Source of the DNA: an uncultured Moraxella sp.
GTDB taxonomy: Bacteria > Pseudomonadota > Gammaproteobacteria > Pseudomonadales > Moraxellaceae
Direction: 5' to 3'
NCBI GenBank assembly: GCA_937975585.1
Contig: CALJUC010000063.1
Coordinates: 1-19,037, forward strand
Length of the DNA stretch: 19,037 nt
Shown: in pieces, positions 15,316-19,037 of the stretch
How the letters are laid out: each line of letters begins with the position of its first letter
Position numbering within the stretch: position 1 is the first letter of the stretch
Notes under the pieces: generated by a model
Told to the model about the DNA's origin: nothing
The model's database searches: none
Seen by the model: the letters and a program-made list of their open reading frames with translations, nothing else
Program-made: the position numbers and the translations under genes

Positions 15316-17361
15316 CTATTCACCACCCCCATTTAAAGCATCAACAGGATTGAGGCGGGCTGCATTACGTGCAGGCACAAACCCAAAGATAACGCCGATT
15401 AAAGTCGAGCAAACCACGGCAGCGATAATCGATGTGGTAGAGAAAATCACTTGGAATTGGCCACTGGCAAATTTGTTGACCGTTGTGCCAATCAAAAAGG
15501 CCCCCGCAATCCCCAAGATACCACCGATAATACACACCAAGATGGCTTCAATCAAAAACTGCTGCATGATATCACTTTGTCGTGCGCCAACCGCCATACG
15601 CACCCCAATTTCACTGGTACGTTCAGTGACTGAAACGAGCATGATATTCATCACCCCGATGCCCCCAACAATCAAGGAGATAATCGCCACTGATGATATC
15701 AAGAGGGTCATGGTATTGGTGGTGGTTTCAATGGTTTGACGAATGGAGTCCGCATTTTGAATACGGAAGTCATCTGTGCCATGACGTTGGGTAATTAAGT
15801 CCGTGACGGCTTTTTCAGCGGCACTACTGGATACCGTGTCTTTGACCAGTACCACAAAGCTGTCTAAGTTGTTTTTTCCCAGCATACGATACATGACAGT
15901 GGTGTAGGGCAGATAGAGCGTTGGGGTGTCACTGTTTGGCATAAATGCGCGTTGTGAGGGACTTAGCACGCCGACCACACGCGCTGGAATATTACCCACA
16001 AGAATAACCTTGCCAATTGGGTTGGCATCATCAGGAAAAAAAGTTTCTCGAGCGTTGTCATCAATAATTAAATCTTGCGCTAAGGTTTTGATGTTCTCTT
16101 TGTTAAAGATTTGACCTTGGGCGACTTTTTCACCCGTGACGTTCATGTAGTCTTGTCCGACACCGCTGACGTTGACCGTGGTCTCGGTATCGCGATAACG
16201 CGCGGTAACACTGGTGGCAACCACCGGGCTAACACTGGCCACATAAGGTTGGGCAGCCACCGCTTCTGCGTCATCATCGGTGAGGTTTGGGGTATGGTAT
16301 TGCCGTCTTGGATCACCGAAACGATAACCATCACGAATGGTTAAGGTATTGGTACCCAATGAGCTAATATTTTCCAAGATTTTTTGTTGTGAGCCTTGAC
16401 CCAAACCAACCACAGAAACCACAGAAGCGATACCGATGATAATCCCCAGCATAGTGAGTAAGGTACGCATTTTGTGCGCCCGCATCGCCAATACTGACAT
16501 TTTAAAAGCTTCAGTTAGGCGATCAAAAAAAGCGGTAAGGCCAGCTTTTTGGGTAAAACTCAGGTGATGAATGTCTTCGCGTTGGGTTGAGGTCTGATTG
16601 GTATAATAATCTTGTAAAATCTGACCATCTTTGATTTCAACCACGCGTTGCGCCTGTGAGGCGAGCGCCGGGTCATGTGTTACCATGATGATGGTATGAC
16701 CTTGGGCATTAAGGTCGTGCAAAATCTGCATCACATCTTCACCGGATTTACTATCTAGCGCGCCGGTTGGCTCATCGGCCAAGATGATATCACCACCATT
16801 CATTAACGCACGAGCAATTGATACGCGCTGCTGCTGTCCACCCGATAACTGTGTCGGACGATTGCCAGTTTTACCTGAAAGTCCAAGGTCGGTCAGTAAT
16901 TTTTCGGCACGGGCTTCGCGTTGTTCGGCGGGCATCCCAGCATAAATCGCAGGTACCGAGACATTGTCACGTGCGCTGATATCACCCAGCAGGTGATAGC
17001 GCTGAAAGATAAAGCCAAAATGCTCGCGCCGTAGTTCGGCTAGCTCATCCGCACTGAGTTTATCAACCGCTTTGCCATAGATATGGTAACTACCTGCTGT
17101 TGCTTGGTCTAGGCAACCTAAGATATTCATCAAGGTGGATTTACCAGAGCCGGATTGGCCAATAATCGCGATCATCTCCCCCTGATAAATACGTAAGTTA
17201 ATGCCATGTAACACACGGATTTTTTCATCACCGGCCGGAAACTCGCGAATCAGGTTTTTGATTTCGATAATTGGCGCATCGCTGCGTTGATTTGCCGAAT
17301 CATTAGTCATGGGTGGGTTAGGCAAGGGTGTCGGGGGTGTTGCTCGATTGGTTATGCTCAT
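15316..17361 (-). CDS. macB: MacB, ATP-binding/permease subunit of a MacAB-type efflux pump
   Basis: A mechanotransmission ABC transporter of the inner membrane that works with MacA and a TolC-type channel to expel macrolides, peptides or siderophores from the periplasm. The nucleotide-binding domain comes first: Walker A GQSGSGKS, FGFIFQRYHLL, LSGGQQQR, ILADEPTGALD and the MVTHD histidine at roughly 70-235. A linker follows, then membrane segment 1 (MLGIIIGIASVVSVVGLGQG), a large periplasmic domain (about 325-550), and three closing membrane segments with the conserved GGIGVMNIMLVSVTERTSEIG. It reads 681 residues from the ATG at 17361, slightly above the usual 650, owing to a Pro-rich N-terminus. 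A GTG at 17370, one base past the macA stop, is an alternative start; the ATG is better spaced from TAGGG. It is translated from the macA transcript. No regulator gene is adjacent. Confidence 0.93.
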   Translation of the reverse strand: MSITNRATPPTPLPNPPMTNDSANQRSDAPIIEIKNLIREFPAGDEKIRVLHGINLRIYQGEMIAIIGQSGSGKSTLMNILGCLDQATAGSYHIYGKAVDKLSADELAELRREHFGFIFQRYHLLGDISARDNVSVPAIYAGMPAEQREARAEKLLTDLGLSGKTGNRPTQLSGGQQQRVSIARALMNGGDIILADEPTGALDSKSGEDVMQILHDLNAQGHTIIMVTHDPALASQAQRVVEIKDGQILQDYYTNQTSTQREDIHHLSFTQKAGLTAFFDRLTEAFKMSVLAMRAHKMRTLLTMLGIIIGIASVVSVVGLGQGSQQKILENISSLGTNTLTIRDGYRFGDPRRQYHTPNLTDDDAEAVAAQPYVASVSPVVATSVTARYRDTETTVNVSGVGQDYMNVTGEKVAQGQIFNKENIKTLAQDLIIDDNARETFFPDDANPIGKVILVGNIPARVVGVLSPSQRAFMPNSDTPTLYLPYTTVMYRMLGKNNLDSFVVLVKDTVSSSAAEKAVTDLITQRHGTDDFRIQNADSIRQTIETTTNTMTLLISSVAIISLIVGGIGVMNIMLVSVTERTSEIGVRMAVGARQSDIMQQFLIEAILVCIIGGILGIAGAFLIGTTVNKFASGQFQVIFSTTSIIAAVVCSTLIGVIFGFVPARNAARLNPVDALNGGGE

Positions 17362-17371
17362 CCTGTGCACC

Positions 17372-18691
17372 CTACATCATTGACGCACGAGCACGGGCAG
17401 AACCCATACTTGAGTTGCCACCGCTGCCACTATTTGTGCTTTCACCAATCACCACTTTTTGACCTTCAGTGATACCGCTGATGATTTGGGTGTTGACTCG
17501 ATTGGTCACGCCAACTTTGACAGGTTGCTGTTTGGTGGTACCATCGGCTTGCACCACTTGGACATAAGTACCGAGTTTGGGGTCGCGTTTGACCGCAGCC
17601 GCTGGCACGTTAAGCGTATTGGTAACGTTGTTTTCAACAATATATACTTGAGCGGTCATGTTAATGCGCAATTGACCATCAGGATTGGGCACATCAAAGT
17701 AGCCAATATAATACACCGCCGCATCTTTGCTCGTGGAGGTGCTCGTGGCAGTCGTGCCTTCAGGCGCAGGCTCGATAGCTTTTAAGGTGGCATTAAAGCG
17801 TTGATCTGGTGCGCCAATGATATTAAAGTAAACCGGCATCCCGGGTTTGAGGTTAATCACATCCGCTTCGGAGATTTTAGCCTTGATGCGTACCGTGTTC
17901 AAGTCCGCCAAGGTCACAATGGTGGGCGCTGTTTGGTTGGCATTTACCGTTTGACCTTGCTTCGTGGTAACCGAAATCACCGTACCATTCATCGGTGCGG
18001 TAATTCGCGTATAGCCCAAGTTTTGTTCTGCGGTATTGACCTCGGTTTGTGATTTACGAATACTCGCTTGTGCGGTGGCAATGTCGGCTTGACTGGCGAC
18101 GATATTAGCCTGTGCGGTACGAATCGCATTTTGCGCGGCTAACACATCTGCTTGGGCGGTCTTTAACGAAGTTGCTGCACGCTCCAGCTCTTGACGCGAT
18201 ACCGCATTACTGGCAGCGAGATTCTTCATACGGTTGTATTCAGTTTGTGCTTGGGACAATGTGGCTTGACGACTCGCCAAGTCAGCACGCGCAGTCGCCA
18301 AAGCTTGTTGGCGTGTGGCATAGTTCGCGCGTGTACTTTCTAAATTAGCCATGCTTTGTTGTAAAGAAGCTTGTTGATTGGTCAAGGTGTTGCGTTGTTT
18401 AATCGGGTCGATTTGGGCAATGATATCACCCTGTTTGACCATATCGCCAACATCAACGTACAGGCGTGTGACCTCGCCAGATACTTGCGCACCGACATCG
18501 ACCTGATCGACGGCTTCGATTTTACCCGTTGCCATCACGCTATTTTCCAAGTTGCTACGCGTCACTGGGGCGGTAATGTAATTGGGTTGGACAGGTTTGG
18601 GCTTTAAAAAATAATATGCAACGGCAATGATTCCTGCCAAAATTAAGGCGATAACCGCCCATTTAAGCCATTTTTTTTGGGTCGTGGTCAT
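17372..18691 (-). CDS. macA: MacA, periplasmic membrane-fusion subunit of the efflux pump
   Basis: The adaptor that links MacB to the outer-membrane channel. An N-terminal membrane anchor (about 10-29, WAVIALILAGIIAVAYYFL) leads into two half-lipoyl motifs: VGAQVSGEVTRLYVDVGDMV at 66-85 and RITAPMNGTVISVTTKQGQ at 229-247. Between them lies a long Ala/Gln-rich alpha-hairpin of about 130 residues (96-225). The beta-barrel and membrane-proximal domains follow, and a Ser/Gly-rich tail ends SMGSARARASMM. At 439 residues it is longer than E. coli MacA (371), mainly through the hairpin and tail. The stop overlaps the macB start region closely, so the two are translationally close. No strong Shine-Dalgarno is seen. 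No TolC-type gene lies in the window, so the channel must be encoded elsewhere. Confidence 0.92.
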   Translation of the reverse strand: MTTTQKKWLKWAVIALILAGIIAVAYYFLKPKPVQPNYITAPVTRSNLENSVMATGKIEAVDQVDVGAQVSGEVTRLYVDVGDMVKQGDIIAQIDPIKQRNTLTNQQASLQQSMANLESTRANYATRQQALATARADLASRQATLSQAQTEYNRMKNLAASNAVSRQELERAATSLKTAQADVLAAQNAIRTAQANIVASQADIATAQASIRKSQTEVNTAEQNLGYTRITAPMNGTVISVTTKQGQTVNANQTAPTIVTLADLNTVRIKAKISEADVINLKPGMPVYFNIIGAPDQRFNATLKAIEPAPEGTTATSTSTSKDAAVYYIGYFDVPNPDGQLRINMTAQVYIVENNVTNTLNVPAAAVKRDPKLGTYVQVVQADGTTKQQPVKVGVTNRVNTQIISGITEGQKVVIGESTNSGSGGNSSMGSARARASMM

Positions 18692-19014
18692 AGTGGTAGA
18701 TCTGTCTACTTAGTCAAAATCAAAGAACAAGCACGGCTCGCTACCAAAAGTAGTTAAACCGTAATAAATAAAAAAATTAAATTGCATTTATTCGGAGAGC
18801 TGTGTAAATAGCTTAAAGGATGGCAGTAACTATTTCCAATAAAAAGATAACCGTTTAAAAGTCTTGATATTTTAACGGATAGAGATTTCAGAAGTTTTGT
18901 TTTGTTGTAAATAATTAATAAAATGAAAAAACATCAGTTCATCAATATTTTTTTAAATCGTAAAATTTTGGCTAACTTCATGTATTGGTAAACATATATC
19001 AGTGGAGCAATCGA
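18692..19014. other. AT-rich intergenic region upstream of macA
   Basis: Just over 320 bases with no recognisable gene. It must hold the macA promoter on the minus strand, but no well-spaced -35/-10 pair stands out. A small inverted repeat GTAGA-TCTG-TCTAC at 18696-18709 lies five bases upstream of the macA ATG and could affect translation or bind a regulator. On the plus strand TTGGCT at 18968-18973 is a possible -35 for whatever begins at the right edge. Confidence 0.4.
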
Positions 19015-19037
19015 GTGCCAGCGACTAATAACGCGGC
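19015..19037 (+). CDS. Possible start of a plus-strand gene cut by the window edge
   Basis: GTG at 19015 is preceded by GGAG at 19004-19007 with a spacing of seven bases, and opens a frame reading (V/M)PATNNA to the window end. Only seven complete codons are visible, so the call rests on the ribosome site alone. It would be divergent from macA. Confidence 0.25.

Noticed and set aside
15350..15739. 129-residue plus-strand frame opposite macB
   Set aside because: Antisense shadow of the MacB membrane segments without a ribosome site or known relatives.
17362..17370. GTG at 17370 as the macB start
   Set aside because: It lies one base from the macA stop with TAGG directly against it. The ATG three codons later is better spaced from TAGGG, although the GTG cannot be excluded.

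Overview
The window is mostly ordinary core chromosome of a gammaproteobacterium, most likely a member of the Moraxellaceae (Moraxella/Psychrobacter-like). The grounds are the smc-zipA-ligA gene order, the AT-leaning codon use (Leu TTA/TTG/CTA, Lys AAA, Gln CAA), and the overall look of the HemF, ZipA and MacAB proteins. The genus is an inference from sequence style, not a database match.

Layout. (a) 2-1612, minus: one uninterrupted reading frame that begins as PotA, the ATPase of the spermidine/putrescine importer. At about residue 268 it switches, in frame, into the C-terminal half of Cas8c/Csd1, the large Cascade subunit of type I-C CRISPR systems. Codon use changes at the same point, so two unrelated genomes are joined here, most probably by an assembly chimera. 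(b) 1613-2101: long leader/intergenic region with two inverted repeats. (c) 2102-4969, plus: a DUF2252 kinase-like protein, a beta-carbonic anhydrase and glyoxalase I, ending at a terminator shared with the convergent genes. (d) 5045-7175, minus: hemF followed by an O-methyltransferase, and an unknown 138-residue protein. (e) 7320-14279, plus: smc, zipA and ligA (chromosome organisation, division, DNA ligation). (f) 14587-14859: a glycine-zipper lipoprotein with its own terminator. (g) 15039-15114, minus: tRNA-Lys(UUU) with a recognisable promoter and terminator. (h) 15316-18691, minus: macA-macB, a tripartite efflux pump lacking a local outer-membrane channel gene. (i) 18692-19037: AT-rich intergenic DNA, with a possible gene start at the very edge.

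The genes are separate housekeeping units rather than one pathway. The coherent units are hemF plus methyltransferase, smc-zipA-ligA, and macAB. No intact CRISPR array, insertion sequence, prophage or new multi-gene defence locus is visible. The items most worth checking are the PotA/Cas8c junction and the DUF2252 protein, whose kinase-like motifs occur in permuted order.
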